From Clostridia bacterium (GTDB lineage Bacteria > Bacillota > Clostridia > Oscillospirales > CAG-272), in assembly GCA_017457465.1 (NCBI GenBank), contig JAFTHJ010000150.1, forward strand, positions 1-6,777: a stretch of DNA of 6,777 nt, in the 5' to 3' direction. Of this stretch, positions 6,559-6,777 are shown piece by piece (the first letter of the stretch is position 1; every line of letters begins with the position of its first letter). Under the pieces are notes generated by a model, which saw only the letters and a program-made list of their open reading frames with translations, did not search any database and was not told where the DNA came from. Both the position numbers and the translations under genes were made by a program.

Positions 6559-6777
6559 TCACGCAAAGATAAGAAAATATCCAAGCACAGCGGCGCCAAG
6601 AGCGATTCTGTAAACACCGAACGCCGAGAATGTGTGACGCTACACAAAATCCATAAGGAACTTTATAACGAGCATCGAAACGCCGAACGCCACGACACTC
6701 GCCACCGCAAGGACGATCCAAGCGATAGCGGGAACGGTGATGTCATTCTCGATAACATAGTCAAAAAATCCGTACCC
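6559..6777 (-). pseudogene. uppP: 3' end of undecaprenyl-diphosphatase gene, interrupted by in-frame TAG
   Basis: Reading inward from the window edge, 45 codons are open (GYGFFDYVIENDITVPAIAW, then a hydrophobic span ending in IKFLMDFV). A TAG codon follows (6640-6642), then 26 more codons in the same frame to TGA (6559-6561): RHTFSAFGVYRIALGAAV, then LGYFLIFA. The segment H-[ST]-F-x-x-F-x-x-Y-R-I-x-L-G followed by a final membrane helix is the standard C-terminus of UppP/BacA, which dephosphorylates undecaprenyl diphosphate to recycle the cell-wall lipid carrier. The TAG falls where relatives commonly carry a basic residue. AAG or CAG to TAG are single-base changes, and the frame is kept on both sides, so this is not a frameshift. 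If read as stop, the protein loses its last helix. The catalytic part lies outside the window. It could be a nonsense mutation, a sequencing error, or readthrough. Confidence 0.78.

Noticed and set aside
6640..6642. Alternative genetic code with TAG as sense
   Set aside because: Only one in-frame TAG is seen, in one partial gene; the other genes contain none, so a mutation or error is the simpler explanation.
1..6777. CRISPR array, tRNA, rRNA or insertion sequence
   Set aside because: No regularly spaced identical repeats, cloverleaf-like sequence, rRNA segment, transposase motif or terminal inverted repeats were found on reading both strands.

Overview
The window looks like a chromosomal piece of an anaerobic Firmicute of the class Clostridia, probably a gut Oscillospiraceae/Ruminococcaceae-type organism. 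The evidence is a ribonuclease M5 gene (a Gram-positive family), strong Shine-Dalgarno sites, G-rich perfect hairpin terminators, and a secreted protein whose signal peptide (MKKALSLFLAFVMV) and C-terminal domain are of a kind I associate with these bacteria. This assignment is inference; no rRNA or other marker gene is present.

There are three units. (1) Positions 1-2309, + strand: an ABC importer of the NitT/TauT/Ssu type, ordered substrate-binding protein (5' end outside the window), permease, ATPase. A strong terminator-like hairpin lies between the first and second genes, and permease and ATPase overlap by 14 bp. The substrate cannot be read from the sequence. (2) Positions 2366-5822, - strand: a two-gene unit with its own near-consensus promoter, encoding a 1048-residue secreted protein with three related beta-rich repeats plus a C-terminal domain, followed 15 bp later by a 49-residue acidic peptide. 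A bidirectional hairpin terminator at 2321-2357 separates units 1 and 2, which converge. (3) Positions 5919-6777, - strand: the 3' end of uppP (undecaprenyl-diphosphatase) carrying an in-frame TAG 26 codons before its natural stop, then rnmV (5S rRNA maturase RNase M5), then a terminator.

Sampled stretches of unit 2 are clearly lower in GC (about 42%) than stretches of units 1 and 3 (about 57-60%). Together with its own promoter and terminators, this makes it look like a self-contained accessory surface/secretion cassette lying between household-type genes. The best candidates for something undescribed are the secreted three-repeat protein with its small acidic partner peptide, and the interrupted uppP reading frame. 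No CRISPR array, tRNA, rRNA, transposase or recognised riboswitch was seen.
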